Origin: Dendronalium phyllosphericum CENA369
GTDB taxonomy: Bacteria; Cyanobacteriota; Cyanobacteriia; Cyanobacteriales; Nostocaceae
DNA: 42,259 nucleotides
Assembly: GCF_016056275.1 (NCBI RefSeq)
Contig: NZ_JAECZA010000159.1
Location: forward strand, 1-42,259
Direction: 5' to 3'
Part shown: positions 8,181-17,296 of the stretch, piece by piece
How positions within the stretch are numbered: position 1 is the stretch's first letter
Layout: each line of letters begins with the position of its first letter
The notes under the pieces: generated by a model
What the model saw: only the letters and a program-made list of their open reading frames with translations
The model's database searches: none
What the model was told of the DNA's origin: nothing
Translations under genes and position numbers: made by a program

Positions 8181-8290
8181 GCAATGTTAATGCATGTCTG
8201 ACAATGCCAATGCATCGCCTGACAATGCCAATGCATCCCGATGCAATGTTAATGCATCGCCTGACAATGCCAATGCATCATAATGCATTA
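8181..8290. repeat. Phased array of six ATGCAT palindromes
   Basis: ATGCAT occurs at 8190, 8210, 8231, 8252, 8273 and 8283, that is every 20-21 bp with a last half-step. The repeat unit is roughly cctgacaatgccaatgcatc. The spacing equals two helical turns, so the sites face one side of the DNA. It lies 117 bp upstream of the TerB/Mo-nitrogenase-C gene. Confidence 0.7.
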
Positions 8291-8406
8291 AAGTTGTTGA
8301 CTGTCAACACTTGAAATAAGATATTTTTATTTGCAAGTACCGTCAGATTTCATACTTCAGCCTTTTTATACTAGTATTGTCCGAAGAAAGCTTGAGGCGT
8401 GAGTAT

Positions 8407-9081
8407 ATGACAAGTGCCGTTCAATCCCCCTACAGCATAGAACAAATTGCCGCTTGGTTGCGTGGACTGCTCACTGTTGCTTGGGCAGATGGTAATTTTG
8501 ACGAATACGAACAAGAGGCTATTGCTAGTATCACTAAGGAACAATTAGCTCCTAGCTTAAAATGGGAATCGCTAGAGGTAATTACACCAGAAGAATTAAC
8601 CGCAGTGTTGGGTAAAAATACACCAGCAGCGGAAAATTTTTTACGGACAGCTGTGATGGTAGCGATCGCAGATGGTACATATTCTCTGAGTGAAGACGAA
8701 ATCCTCCACAAGTTTTGCCAAGCATTGGAACTGCAAGAGGATGTATTAAAAACCCTGCGCCATACCTTTGAACAAAAAGAAAAGCAGCTAGTCCCCGCGC
8801 CAGCCTTACCCAAAACACATCCATGCGATCCACTCGACCCCATGCGCCACTGGCTGGACGAGTTAGATATTGAAGACCCCAGAGTTGCCCGTTTTTTGTG
8901 CAAAATGATTCCCTCCCAATGTCCCTTTGAGCGAGATGTCGTTTTGTTTGGACGCAAGCTTGTTCACATTCCGGCGATGTGTAAAATCAATCCACTGTAC
9001 GAACAACTTGTAGGTTTACGTTTTCGCGCCCTCTCCTATCTAGCAGATGAATGTGGTGAAGATGTTTCACCATATATTTGA
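8407..9081 (+). CDS. TerB-like plus Mo-dependent nitrogenase C-terminal domain protein
   Basis: The ATG at 8407 is preferred, with gagg about 10 bp upstream; a TTG at 8377 would add 10 residues. The 224-residue product has an N-terminal TerB-like helical domain (about 10-125) with paired acidic motifs (VAWADGNFDEYEQEAIAS, VAIADGTYSLSEDEI). The C-terminal domain matches the Mo-dependent nitrogenase C-terminal family (HWLDELDIEDPRVARFLCKM, PSQCPFERDV, NPLYEQLVGLRFRAL, YLADECGEDVSPYI). The family takes its name from a domain also found in a nitrogenase-related context, but stand-alone cyanobacterial copies have no proven role. TerB domains are linked to metal sensing and stress. The gene ends in an STRR repeat, and obg follows 142 bp later. 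Confidence 0.8.
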   Translation: MTSAVQSPYSIEQIAAWLRGLLTVAWADGNFDEYEQEAIASITKEQLAPSLKWESLEVITPEELTAVLGKNTPAAENFLRTAVMVAIADGTYSLSEDEILHKFCQALELQEDVLKTLRHTFEQKEKQLVPAPALPKTHPCDPLDPMRHWLDELDIEDPRVARFLCKMIPSQCPFERDVVLFGRKLVHIPAMCKINPLYEQLVGLRFRALSYLADECGEDVSPYI

Positions 9082-9115
9082 GTGCTGAGTGCTGAGTGCT
9101 GAGTGCTGAGTGCTG
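9081..9115. repeat. STRR: five tandem copies of agtgctg
   Basis: The heptamer agtgctg is repeated five times exactly, starting on the last base of the preceding stop codon. Its reverse complement (cagcact) is the unit inserted in the menE coding region at about 21940-22013. Confidence 0.9.
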
Positions 9116-9223
9116 AGATTCTGAGTCCTGAGTTAAAAGTAAAGAGTAAGGAGTTTGGAGTTAAGAGTTAATTAAAAACTTATAATTTAAAACTCACAAC
9201 TCAGCACTCAGGACTCTAAAAAT

Positions 9224-10252
9224 ATGCAATTTATCGATCAAGCAGAAATTGAAGTTGAAGCTGGTAAGGGTGGAGATGGCATTGTTGCTTTCCGACGAGA
9301 GAAATATGTGCCAGCTGGCGGCCCTTCTGGTGGTAATGGCGGACGAGGCGGTTCGGTAATTTTCATTGCCCAAGAAAACCTGCAAACTTTGCTAGATTTC
9401 AGATACAACCATCTTTTTAAAGCAGAAAATGGCGGTCGCGGCGGGCCAAATAACCGTACAGGAGCAAATGGCAAGGATTTGATTATCGAAGTTCCCTGTG
9501 GTACAGCTGTTTATGATGCCGAAACAGGGGCTTTGCTTGGCGATTTAATCCAAGCTGGAGAGAAATTGCGGATTGCCGAAGGCGGTAAAGGTGGATTGGG
9601 AAATCAGCATTTCTTGAGTAACCGCAACCGCGCCCCAGAATATGCCCTCCCTGGATTAGAAGGAGAAAGAAAGCAGCTACGACTAGAGTTGAAACTATTG
9701 GCGGAAGTGGGGATTATTGGCTTACCAAATGCGGGGAAATCTACTTTAATTTCATCTTTGTCAGCCGCACGCCCGAAAATCGCAGATTACCCCTTCACTA
9801 CCCTCATCCCGAATTTGGGTGTAGTGCGGAAACCGACTGGCGATGGTACAGTTTTTGCTGATATTCCCGGACTGATTGAAGGTGCTGCTGAAGGTGCAGG
9901 ATTGGGACATGATTTCTTGCGTCACATTGAGCGCACGCGGGTGTTGCTGCATTTGATTGATGCTACTAGCGATGATGTCATCGGGGATTACAATACAATT
10001 CAGCAAGAATTGCAAGCATACGGACGCGGTTTACCAGAGCGATCGCAAATTCTCGCACTAAACAAAATTGATGCAGTTGATAGCGAAACAGTGGATTTGG
10101 AGGCGCTAGCTACTCAACTTAATCACCTTTCCTACGCTCCAGTTTTCTTAATTTCCGCTGTCACCCGCGCTGGATTAGAGCCGATGTTACAAGAACTTTG
10201 GCGAATTCTTGATGAACTTAATGCAAGCGAACAAGTAGAAGTGTTGGGGTAA
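9224..10252 (+). CDS. obg: GTPase Obg/CgtA
   Basis: A 342-residue protein of standard length for a cyanobacterial Obg. Residues 1-158 form the glycine-rich Obg fold ([27 protein letters not shown]). The G domain has G1 GLPNAGKS (166-173), switch I with the threonines of [10 protein letters not shown]3 DIPG (213-216) and G4 NKID (280-283). Obg binds the 50S subunit and works in ribosome assembly and stress control. No long C-terminal domain is present. Repeats fill the region upstream, including agcactcaggactc just before the ATG. Confidence 0.96.
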   Translation: MQFIDQAEIEVEAGKGGDGIVAFRREKYVPAGGPSGGNGGRGGSVIFIAQENLQTLLDFRYNHLFKAENGGRGGPNNRTGANGKDLIIEVPCGTAVYDAETGALLGDLIQAGEKLRIAEGGKGGLGNQHFLSNRNRAPEYALPGLEGERKQLRLELKLLAEVGIIGLPNAGKSTLISSLSAARPKIADYPFTTLIPNLGVVRKPTGDGTVFADIPGLIEGAAEGAGLGHDFLRHIERTRVLLHLIDATSDDVIGDYNTIQQELQAYGRGLPERSQILALNKIDAVDSETVDLEALATQLNHLSYAPVFLISAVTRAGLEPMLQELWRILDELNASEQVEVLG

Positions 10253-10324
10253 TAAGCAATAGAAACTGACGAAGCCACAGCAACAGCTTGGATGAATCGG
10301 CAAACCTAAAATGAGGTCAATAGT

Positions 10325-10606
10325 ATGACTGCAAAAGAACAATTAATTAGAGAAATCGAGCAAGCACCAGACTTTTTAATTGAAGAAGTCTTAAACTTTT
10401 TACTTTTCATCACAAGTAGACTAAAACAAAGAGTTAATGAAAATCAACCTGTAGAATCTAATCAAAACTTACCTTCTCAATCTTTTTTAAATTTTGTTGA
10501 TGAAATTAGCCTTAAAATACCTCCAGAAGAATGGGCAAAACTTCCAAGTGATATGTCAGTAAATTTAGATCATTATCTATACGGATCACCTAAAATTGAA
10601 GAATGA
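10325..10606 (+). CDS. DUF2281-type antitoxin of a PIN-domain toxin pair
   Basis: A 93-residue protein. The N-terminal helix motif (KEQLIREIEQAPDFLIEEVL, then NFLLFI) is the DUF2281-like antitoxin signature, followed by a flexible region and a C-terminal IPPEEWAKLPSDMS. It overlaps the PIN toxin gene by 4 bp (atga), typical of translationally coupled toxin-antitoxin operons. It probably binds and neutralises the downstream toxin and may repress the operon. A relative with a different toxin partner is encoded at 24164-24394. Confidence 0.75.
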   Translation: MTAKEQLIREIEQAPDFLIEEVLNFLLFITSRLKQRVNENQPVESNQNLPSQSFLNFVDEISLKIPPEEWAKLPSDMSVNLDHYLYGSPKIEE

Positions 10607-11022
10607 AAAAAGTCTTTGCTGATACGGGTTACTGGATTGCTTTACTAAATAGCGGGGATGAACTGCACCTTAAAGCTAGAAGAGTGACTGCATCGTTGAT
10701 GCCTTTTTTACAAATAGTTACTAGTGAGATGGTATTCACTGAATTATTAAATGCCTTTTCTAAGCAAGGTAGACTATTCAGGCAAGCAGCAGTCGATGTG
10801 ATTAATCAATCCCTTAACAATCCTAATATTGAAGTTGTTCCGCAAACTAGTAACCTGTTTATCAGCGCACTCGAACTATATAATCAACGTTTAGATCAAT
10901 CTTGGAGTCATACAGACTGCGCCTCATTCAAAATCATGCAGCAGCAAAATATATTAGAAGCGCTTGCTTATGATAAACACTTTGAACAAGCAGGTTTTGT
11001 GGCTCTATTGCGTCAATCTTAA
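10603..11022 (+). CDS. PIN-domain (VapC-like) ribonuclease toxin
   Basis: A 139-residue protein. The PIN-domain acidic residues are in place: D7 (VFADTGYWIALL), the glutamate of SEMVFTELLNAF at about 43-47, the aspartate of SHTDCASFKIM near 105, and a final one in EALAYDKHFEQAGF near 127. VapC-type toxins are Mg-dependent RNases, often cutting tRNA or rRNA. The ATGA overlap with the upstream antitoxin supports a functional pair. No frameshift is seen. Confidence 0.88.
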   Translation: MKKVFADTGYWIALLNSGDELHLKARRVTASLMPFLQIVTSEMVFTELLNAFSKQGRLFRQAAVDVINQSLNNPNIEVVPQTSNLFISALELYNQRLDQSWSHTDCASFKIMQQQNILEALAYDKHFEQAGFVALLRQS

Positions 11023-11034
11023 ATATTAGTGATT

Positions 11035-11622
11035 ATGCAATTACAAGAACAACGTTACTATTCACCTGAAGAATACCTAGAACTCGAAGTTAATTCAGAA
11101 GAACGTCATGAATATATTGATGGTCAAATTATCCAAATGACAGGCGGAACACCAAATCATAACCAAATCGCTCTTAACTTAAGCGGTACGCTAAATTTTC
11201 TTCTCAAGCGTCAACCTTATCGAGTCTCTGTCACAGATCAACGTCTTTGGATTCCTAACAGGCGAATTCACACTTATCCTGATGTGATGGTGGTGAAAAC
11301 TCCTTTGGAGTATCAAGAAGGAAGACGAGACACTCTGATTAATCCGGTATTTATTGCTGAGGTGTTATCAAAATCCACCAAAAGTTATGACAGAGATGAA
11401 AAGTTTGCTGCTTATCGGTCGATTCCTAGTTTTCAGGAATATATTCTCATCGATCAGTACAAAATGCATGTTGAGCAGTACTTTAAAACGGAGAATAATA
11501 AATGGATATTTTCGGAATATGAAGATGCAGAAGAAAGTTTAAACTTGGCTGCTGTTCCTTGCCAAGTTTTGTTAGTGGATATTTACGATAAAGTGGATTT
11601 TAATGCGGAAGAATTGGGATGA
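11035..11622 (+). CDS. Uma2 family putative endonuclease (DUF820)
   Basis: The ATG at 11035 is chosen over a GTG two codons earlier. The 195-residue product has the Uma2 hallmarks: YYSPEEYLELEVNSEERHEY, IDGQIIQMTGGTPNHNQIA, the nuclease core RIHTYPDVMVV followed by INPVFIAEVLSKSTKSYDRD, and KFAAYRSIPSFQEYILIDQ. Uma2 proteins have a PD-(D/E)XK fold and are greatly amplified in cyanobacteria. Their substrate is unproven. It lies 12 bp after the toxin gene and may be co-transcribed with it. Confidence 0.88.
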   Translation: MQLQEQRYYSPEEYLELEVNSEERHEYIDGQIIQMTGGTPNHNQIALNLSGTLNFLLKRQPYRVSVTDQRLWIPNRRIHTYPDVMVVKTPLEYQEGRRDTLINPVFIAEVLSKSTKSYDRDEKFAAYRSIPSFQEYILIDQYKMHVEQYFKTENNKWIFSEYEDAEESLNLAAVPCQVLLVDIYDKVDFNAEELG

Positions 11623-11640
11623 AAACGGTTCGCACAGAGT

Positions 11641-12768
11641 TTAAACTTTGAGAAACCAGCGTTGGCGATACATAAAAATTCCGACTGCTAACCATAATAA
11701 AACGGTGACTATAGCAAATAATAGCGAACCGTTTAGCGCACCTGCCCAAGATGCAAAGACATTTTGGTAAATCCAATTGTAGGTGGTAGGAGCGTTTTCA
11801 CCAGAGCCAATAGTAGTTTTAACTAAGATTTTAATCAACAAAACGGATGCAACGAAAAGGGCGATCGCATTTAAGCCCATAATTTCAAAAGCTTTACTCC
11901 AGCGACGTATCAGCCGCACTTCGATAAGTTCGTAACAAGCCGCTAGCAATAGTAACGCCCAACCTGCTGTAAAAATAACATAGGAACTCGTCCACAGCTT
12001 TTTGTTGATTGGGAATGTCCATCCCCACGCCCAACCAATAATTATGCAACCAATGCCAAATAATGCTAACCCTATACTCGTGCGCGATTTGACTGGTTGG
12101 CTGCGTATCCATTGCCCTGCGAAGTAGCCAGCCAAGACTGTAACAATCGCCGGGATAGTGCTGAATATCCCCTCTGGATCTCCCATAAAGTTGAAGCTAT
12201 CGCCTTTGTATAAATGGGCTTTTGGTATAATCAGGCGATCGACATAAGCGCCGAAGTTGCCATCCCGTGTTAAAACTCCCGCGCCATAACCGGGAACTGG
12301 TATATACATTAGCGCTAGCCAGTAGCCAATAAGTAAGACTGCTGCTAGTATCCATTGACCTTTGCGTGGTAGATTCAGAACTGCCAGGGAAGCCAGCAGA
12401 TATGTCAGGCTGATGCGCTGCAACACCCCCATAATTCGGATGCTATTTAAATCAAAAGTCCAGACACCCTGATTCCAAAAGCCATTCAGCAGCAAACCTA
12501 TGGCAAAAAGAATGGCGGCGCGGCGCAAGATTCGCAAATACACAGCCTTAGTAGGTTTGTTAGCTTCAGTGTACTTTGACAGCGAAAAAGTCATTGCCAC
12601 ACCAACAATGAACAAAAAGAAGGGAAATACTAAATCAGTTGGCGTGCAGCCATGCCAATCAGCATGGGCGAAGGGTGGATATACATCATCTACGACTCCC
12701 ATCATGTTGACGAGAATCATCCCAGCGATGGTAATGCCACGGAATACATCCAGTGAAGTTAGGCGCAT
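11641..12768 (-). CDS. HGSNAT/NagX-like membrane acyltransferase (DUF5009/DUF1624)
   Basis: A 375-residue polytopic membrane protein with about 10 helices. The N-terminal signature RLTSLDVFRGITIAGMILVN and the loop FAHADWHGCTPTDLVFPFFL with its conserved histidine match the heparan-alpha-glucosaminide N-acetyltransferase-like family. In that family the histidine is thought to accept acetyl from cytoplasmic acetyl-CoA for transfer to a sugar across the membrane. Here the substrate is unknown, perhaps an envelope glycan (inference). It is convergent with the Uma2 gene, with 18 bp between stops. Confidence 0.82.
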   Translation of the reverse strand: MRLTSLDVFRGITIAGMILVNMMGVVDDVYPPFAHADWHGCTPTDLVFPFFLFIVGVAMTFSLSKYTEANKPTKAVYLRILRRAAILFAIGLLLNGFWNQGVWTFDLNSIRIMGVLQRISLTYLLASLAVLNLPRKGQWILAAVLLIGYWLALMYIPVPGYGAGVLTRDGNFGAYVDRLIIPKAHLYKGDSFNFMGDPEGIFSTIPAIVTVLAGYFAGQWIRSQPVKSRTSIGLALFGIGCIIIGWAWGWTFPINKKLWTSSYVIFTAGWALLLLAACYELIEVRLIRRWSKAFEIMGLNAIALFVASVLLIKILVKTTIGSGENAPTTYNWIYQNVFASWAGALNGSLLFAIVTVLLWLAVGIFMYRQRWFLKV

Positions 12769-12946
12769 AAGCGGAATTTTATCTTTGATGAGTATCTAAG
12801 CTACTCCGCTTGATGCAAGTAATCAAGCAAAATTTATATAGTCTCAATACAAGGTAAAATTTTATTAAGTAACAAAAAAATTTCTGTAACAACGTGTTGG
12901 CGTTGACCAATTCAATTTCTATCAAATCTTGAATTTATTAGTAGCT

Positions 12947-13408
12947 ATGTCAATTAAAGTTGGAGATACTGCTCCTGATTTCACTTTACCGGCTCAAAAC
13001 GGTTCAACAGTAAATCTGAGAGATTTTCGAGGCAAACAAGCTGTTGTCCTATACTTTTATCCCAAGGACGACACGCCTGGATGTACGGCAGAATCCTGCG
13101 CTTTCCGCGACCAGTATGAAGTTTTTAAAAGTGCTGGGGCTGAAGTGATTGGTGTGAGTGGTGACTCTAATGAATCGCACCAAAAATTTGCTGCCAAGCA
13201 CAATCTACCTTTTACTCTCTTGAGTGACAAAGGCGACCAAGTGCGGAAGCTATACGGTGCAACCGCAGCTTTTGGTTTGTTCCCCGGTCGCGTTACATAC
13301 GTCATCGACCAACAAGGAATTGTGCAATACGTGTTTGATTCAATGTTTAATTTCAAAGGTCACGTTGAAGAAGCACTGAAAACCTTGCGACAGCTTGCAG
13401 TTAAGTAG
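12947..13408 (+). CDS. bcp: Peroxiredoxin, PrxQ/Bcp type
   Basis: The start is ATG 12947; the upstream in-frame TTG adds six residues with no support. The 153-residue thiol peroxidase has [15 protein letters not shown], the catalytic motif [16 protein letters not shown] with peroxidatic Cys46 and resolving Cys51 (the CX4C arrangement of atypical 2-Cys PrxQ), and the arginine of [10 protein letters not shown]. It reduces H2O2 and alkyl hydroperoxides using thioredoxin. No transit or signal peptide is present. It is convergent with lrtA, and a repeat-derived hairpin lies between the two stops. Confidence 0.93.
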   Translation: MSIKVGDTAPDFTLPAQNGSTVNLRDFRGKQAVVLYFYPKDDTPGCTAESCAFRDQYEVFKSAGAEVIGVSGDSNESHQKFAAKHNLPFTLLSDKGDQVRKLYGATAAFGLFPGRVTYVIDQQGIVQYVFDSMFNFKGHVEEALKTLRQLAVK

Positions 13409-13510
13409 GGGATTGGGGATTGGGTACTGGAGATTAGGGATTGGGTATTGGGAAAAGTACTTTTTTATCTGTTTCTCAGTCCCTAGTCACCAATCACCAG
13501 TCCCCAGTCA
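13409..13510. terminator. Repeat-derived hairpin between convergent bcp and lrtA
   Basis: Tandem gggattg-type units (13409-13452) and inverted agtccc/caatcacc units (13478-13511) could pair into a long stem with the loop containing ttttttat. The position between two convergent stop codons suggests a bidirectional terminator made from repeat DNA (inference). Confidence 0.4.
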
Positions 13511-14158
13511 CTATTTATTCAAGTGCAACTTTTCTGGGGCAACATTGGTATGAGCTGATTTACCATTCTTGCCGTTGGTATGACCGTTACCATTACGGGG
13601 TTGAATGACACCATAACCGCCGTGGTTGCGTTCGTAAATTACGTTAATCTCTCCAGTTTCGGCATTGCGGAACATATAAAAGTCGTGCCCTACTAGTTGC
13701 AGTTGTTCTAAAGCTTCTGCAAGAGTCATTGGGGGCATGGAAAAATATTTAGTGCGGACGACTTCGCTGGGTAGTTCGGGAGTGCGATCGCCAATTAAAT
13801 CTACTGCTACTGGTTGTGGAACTAATACTTCGTTAGTTGGTTGGGCATGAGTTTTCTGATCTTGCCGTCTTTCTTTATATTTACGCAGTTGACGGGCTAT
13901 CTTATCTGCTACTAAGTCAATACTGGCGTATAAATTTTCGCTGCTTTCCTCGGCACGGATGACACTACCATTAGCATAAATAGTTACTTCAGCCGCCTGC
14001 TTGGGATTAATTCGGGGGTTGCGGGCTACGCTTAGATGCACATCCACTTCATTTGTGATGTTTTGAAAGTGACTAACTGCTTTTTCAATCTTTTGATGTA
14101 CGTAATCCCGAATTGCTTCAGTAATTTCTATATTTTTGCCGTGGATGACAAGCTTCAT
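13511..14158 (-). CDS. hpf: Long-form ribosome hibernation promoting factor (LrtA)
   Basis: The start is ATG 14158, preceded by a good Shine-Dalgarno (gggagag). The frame is open further upstream, but that extension lacks a site. The 215-residue protein has the N-terminal HPF/YfiA domain (1-100: [56 protein letters not shown]) and the C-terminal dimerisation domain of long HPFs (about 136-190: [51 protein letters not shown]). It dimerises 70S ribosomes into inactive 100S particles. In cyanobacteria this gene is the light-repressed lrtA, whose transcript accumulates in the dark. A glycine/asparagine-rich tail ends the protein. Confidence 0.93.
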   Translation of the reverse strand: MKLVIHGKNIEITEAIRDYVHQKIEKAVSHFQNITNEVDVHLSVARNPRINPKQAAEVTIYANGSVIRAEESSENLYASIDLVADKIARQLRKYKERRQDQKTHAQPTNEVLVPQPVAVDLIGDRTPELPSEVVRTKYFSMPPMTLAEALEQLQLVGHDFYMFRNAETGEINVIYERNHGGYGVIQPRNGNGHTNGKNGKSAHTNVAPEKLHLNK

Positions 14159-14788
14159 GTAAACTCTCCCGTTCAATATTTGATGTGAATTTGTTTTGTA
14201 TGAAAAGAAGTTGCGGTAAGGTCTATCACTACCGCCAAAACACATCGCGAACTGTTTTGATATACTGCTGCGCTTTCGCTAAGTTGGTTGTATCTAAGTT
14301 GTGCGACACATAGCGCTGATTCATGTTCGTTTTGCAGTTATCTCTGCGCTGGTTTCCTAATGGTTGCAAATCAGTAGGATACCTACAGAGAATTCTCAAC
14401 TGAGGCAGTCTCAGCAATAGCTTCCTTGACTGCTTTTTTCATTAAGCCACATTTACAAAACTGTTAGTGGTTACTCCTTGTTAATTTTTGGAGATTTGTT
14501 TGCTGTTAATAGATAACACAAGTATTCTGAGAAGTTATATCCTGTTTGAGATGCAAACAATATATTAGAACCATCAGCCAGTGCATTCGTTCTTCTTGTC
14601 GTGGTCTGATGGTGATTGTAGAGAATTCCTCCCAACACCTATTGAGGTTATATATAAACTAGCATTTTGTATTTTATAAAATGGGTTCCCTTGACGTTCC
14701 TTTAAAATCCTTTGCATAGCTTGACATTTGTTGATTCGATTCTTGGAAGTTGAAATATATTTGGTCAATAACTCTGTTGATTTTTGGC
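14159..14788. promoter_or_regulatory. Divergent lrtA/lipB upstream region (630 bp)
   Basis: No convincing gene; a minus-strand ORF at 14229-14417 lacks a ribosome site and has no recognisable sequence. It must contain the lrtA promoter and leader; long leaders that affect transcript stability are known for cyanobacterial lrtA. A palindrome gagaattctc lies at about 14389-14398. I cannot place the transcription start. Confidence 0.4.
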
Positions 14789-15484
14789 ATGATCCGTAGT
14801 AGTAGCCTATCCCATAACCGTTGTTTGTTATATAACGCAGGATTAATGCCATATTTAGATGCTCATCAATGGCAGCGATCGCTTCTTACCGAACGCATTA
14901 ATGACCCCAGTCTAGATGATGTGTTAATTTTGCTAGAACATCCGCCTGTCTATACTTTGGGGCAAGGAAGCAATCCAGAATTTCTCAAATTTGAGGTTGA
15001 CAAAAGTAACTTCGAGGTACATAAAATCGAGCGTGGTGGCGAAGTCACCTACCATTGTCCCGGACAACTGGTAGGGTATCCGATTTTAAATTTGCAACGT
15101 CACCATAAAGACTTGCATTGGTACTTGCGTCAACTCGAAGAAGTATTAATTCGCGTATTGGCAGTTTATGGGTTGCAAGGCGATCGCATTCCATCTTTGA
15201 CAGGTGTTTGGTTGGAGGGGCGTAAAGTTGCTGCCATTGGGATTAAAGTCAGCCGTTGGATTACCATGCACGGTTTTGCCTTAAATGTATGTCCCGATAT
15301 GACAGGCTTTGAGTTTATTATCCCCTGTGGCATTGCTGATAAACCTGTAGGCAGTTTAGCCGAATGGATTCCAGGTATCACCTGCCAAGAAGTACGTTCC
15401 GTTGTCGCCAAGTGTTTTGCTGAAGTGTTTGGTGTCGAGATAGTTGAGTTTACACAGTCATCTGATAGCAGCAAGGCGGGATGA
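14789..15484 (+). CDS. lipB: Octanoyl-[ACP]:protein octanoyltransferase LipB
   Basis: The ATG at 14789 is chosen (231 residues); a TTG at 14750 is possible but adds a hydrophobic leader not typical of LipB. Motifs: the substrate pocket LGQGSNPEF and [20 protein letters not shown], the catalytic lysine K146 ([14 protein letters not shown]) and the catalytic cysteine C180 (FIIPCGI). The enzyme transfers octanoate from ACP to lipoyl domains, the first step of lipoate assembly for pyruvate dehydrogenase and the glycine cleavage system. The last about 10 residues (SSDSSKAG) run into a repeat-rich spacer. It is likely monocistronic. Confidence 0.92.
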   Translation: MIRSSSLSHNRCLLYNAGLMPYLDAHQWQRSLLTERINDPSLDDVLILLEHPPVYTLGQGSNPEFLKFEVDKSNFEVHKIERGGEVTYHCPGQLVGYPILNLQRHHKDLHWYLRQLEEVLIRVLAVYGLQGDRIPSLTGVWLEGRKVAAIGIKVSRWITMHGFALNVCPDMTGFEFIIPCGIADKPVGSLAEWIPGITCQEVRSVVAKCFAEVFGVEIVEFTQSSDSSKAG

Positions 15485-15485
15485 G

Positions 15486-15565
15486 GGGGATGAGGAGGAT
15501 GAGGGAGATGAGGGAGAAAAATTACAACTGACTTTTGTACAGACGCGATTAATCGCGTCTACGAC
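15486..15565. repeat. Purine-rich 9-mer repeats plus dispersed palindrome
   Basis: Tandem gatgagggg/gatgaggag units at 15486-15515 are followed by the 20-bp perfect palindrome agacgcgattaatcgcgtct at 15541-15560, in the frame cttttgtac...acgacaactg. The same palindrome occurs at 20485 and 20841, and a half-copy at 31359. Confidence 0.8.
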
Positions 15566-15637
15566 AACTGACCGACCAAGATTGATAGGATAAGTAGAAG
15601 CTAAAGATTGTTGCCCCAGTTCAAGTTTTTGTGTGAC

Positions 15638-16945
15638 ATGACTACTTTCCAAGTTGTTTCTTCCCTAACTGCGATCGCCCAACAAACTCGCCAAGCTGCA
15701 AGTAAGCTGGCAATTCTTTCTACTGAGGCGAAAAATCACGCGATTGAAGCGATCGCCAAAGCTTTAGAATCGGCCAGAGATGAAATTTTGCAGGCAAATG
15801 TTGCTGATTGTGAAGCTGCTGCTGGGGAAGGAATTCCTAAACCACTTTATAAGCGTTTGCAGTTGGACGAACATAAATTAAGAGATGCGATCGCTGGGGT
15901 ACGAGATGTTGGCAAGTTAGCCGATCAAGTTGGGAAAGTACAGATTCACCGCGAACTCGATACTGGCTTAATCTTGAAGCGGATTACTTGTCCTTTGGGT
16001 GTTTTGGGGATTATTTTTGAAGCACGTCCAGAAGCGGCAATTCAAATTGTTTCTTTAGCTATCAAGTCAGGCAATGGCGTAATTCTCAAAGGTGGCAAAG
16101 AAGCTGTGCGTTCTTGTGAAGCGATAGTCAAGGCAATTAAGCAAGGATTATCTCAAACTGCTGTTAACCCTGATGCGGTGCAGTTGCTAACAACTAGAGA
16201 AGAAACTTTAGAACTTTTGAAGTTAGATAAATATGTAGATTTGATTATTCCTAGAGGTTCTAATTCTTTTGTGCGGTTTGTGCAGGAAAATACCCGCATT
16301 CCGGTATTAGGTCATGCTGATGGCATTTGCCACCTTTATATAGATAAAGTAGCTGATATTGCTAAAGCAGTTACGATTACAGTTGATGCCAAAGCGCAAT
16401 ATCCTGCTGTTTGTAATGCTATTGAAACTTTATTAGTTCACCAATCGATTGCGACAGAATTTTTACCAAAAGCAGCCGAGGCTTTAGCAGAACGTCATGT
16501 AGAATTAAGAGGCGATGAACGTACTTTAACAATTTTGCCTGATATTGCAGCCGCAACAGAAATAGATTGGCAAACAGAATACAGCGATTTTATTTTATCG
16601 ATTAAAATTGTGGATTCTCTAGAAGATGCGATCGCCCATATTAATGAATATGGTTCTCGGCATACCGATGCAATTATCTCTGAAGATTCTGCGGCTGTGG
16701 AAACTTTCTTTGGACTTGTTAATTCTGCTAATATATTCCACAATTGTTCTACCCGCTTTGCTGATGGTTTCCGCTACGGTTTTGGTGCAGAAGTCGGGAT
16801 TAGTACTCAACAAATGCCACCCCGCGGCCCGGTTGGTTTAGAAGGATTGGTGACATATAAATATCAAATGACAGGTGACGGTCATATTGTAGCGGCGTAC
16901 ACTGGGGCTAATGCTAAGTCTTTTACACATCAAGATTTAGTTTAG
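15638..16945 (+). CDS. proA: Gamma-glutamyl phosphate reductase (proline biosynthesis)
   Basis: The ATG at 15638 gives MTTFQVV and 435 residues, normal for ProA; the longer frame from 15608 has no support. The aldehyde-dehydrogenase fold shows [25 protein letters not shown], the catalytic C259 in [12 protein letters not shown], and the C-terminal [11 protein letters not shown] and [15 protein letters not shown]. It reduces gamma-glutamyl phosphate with NADPH to glutamate semialdehyde, the second step of proline synthesis. No proB is adjacent; in cyanobacteria these genes are usually apart. The reading frame is intact. Confidence 0.95.
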   Translation: MTTFQVVSSLTAIAQQTRQAASKLAILSTEAKNHAIEAIAKALESARDEILQANVADCEAAAGEGIPKPLYKRLQLDEHKLRDAIAGVRDVGKLADQVGKVQIHRELDTGLILKRITCPLGVLGIIFEARPEAAIQIVSLAIKSGNGVILKGGKEAVRSCEAIVKAIKQGLSQTAVNPDAVQLLTTREETLELLKLDKYVDLIIPRGSNSFVRFVQENTRIPVLGHADGICHLYIDKVADIAKAVTITVDAKAQYPAVCNAIETLLVHQSIATEFLPKAAEALAERHVELRGDERTLTILPDIAAATEIDWQTEYSDFILSIKIVDSLEDAIAHINEYGSRHTDAIISEDSAAVETFFGLVNSANIFHNCSTRFADGFRYGFGAEVGISTQQMPPRGPVGLEGLVTYKYQMTGDGHIVAAYTGANAKSFTHQDLV

Positions 16946-16960
16946 GGAATATAGCATAAT

Positions 16961-17296
16961 TTAAGCAATTGCAAATTCAGTATACTTTCTCACATCTGTT
17001 GGCTGGAAGGCTAAAACAATTTGATTTTTGGGAATTCCAGCACTGACAAGTTCGTTAGCAATACCGTCTTCTGTGCCGTCTCTTTGAATCCAAATTTTAT
17101 CATTGATAATATCAATGTGGACAAGGCAACCATGTACCCGTTGTTTATTTTCCCAACCTAGTGTAAGTAGCAAGTAATGGTTTGCATTTTGGTCAATAAT
17201 TAGCTGTCTTTCTAGTTGTCCGTAAGCATAGGGAAGTTGGGCGTATTCTGTTAATATTTTTTGGATAATTAGGCGGTAACGATCTAAGGTATCCAT
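16961..17296 (-). CDS. xisI: XisI family protein (fdxN element excision controlling factor family)
   Basis: A 111-residue protein with the typical length and motifs of XisI: MDTLDRYRLIIQKILTEYAQ, LLTLGWENKQRVHGCLVHID, DKIWIQRDGTEDGIANELV, and GIPKNQIVLAFQPTDVRKYT. In Anabaena the founder XisI, together with XisH and the recombinase XisF, is needed for excision of the 55-kb fdxN element in heterocysts. Paralogs are numerous and found without any element, and no recombinase or fdxN sequence is seen here. It overlaps the 3' end of xisH by 13 bp and is surely co-translated with it. Confidence 0.88.
   Translation of the reverse strand: MDTLDRYRLIIQKILTEYAQLPYAYGQLERQLIIDQNANHYLLLTLGWENKQRVHGCLVHIDIINDKIWIQRDGTEDGIANELVSAGIPKNQIVLAFQPTDVRKYTEFAIA

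Larger units (their letters stand above)
7686..8406. other. Intergenic region, 721 bp, repeats only
   Basis: No supported gene. It contains a composite repeat (7740-7960), a GC hairpin near 8101-8125 (tggtggtggg / cccccacca, one mismatch) and the phased ATGCAT array (8181-8290). ORFs crossing 7757-8035 are repeat translation. Confidence 0.6.

Noticed and set aside
9081-9223. Promoter-like motifs upstream of obg
   Set aside because: The region is mostly heptamer repeat; I could not place a credible -10/-35 pair.
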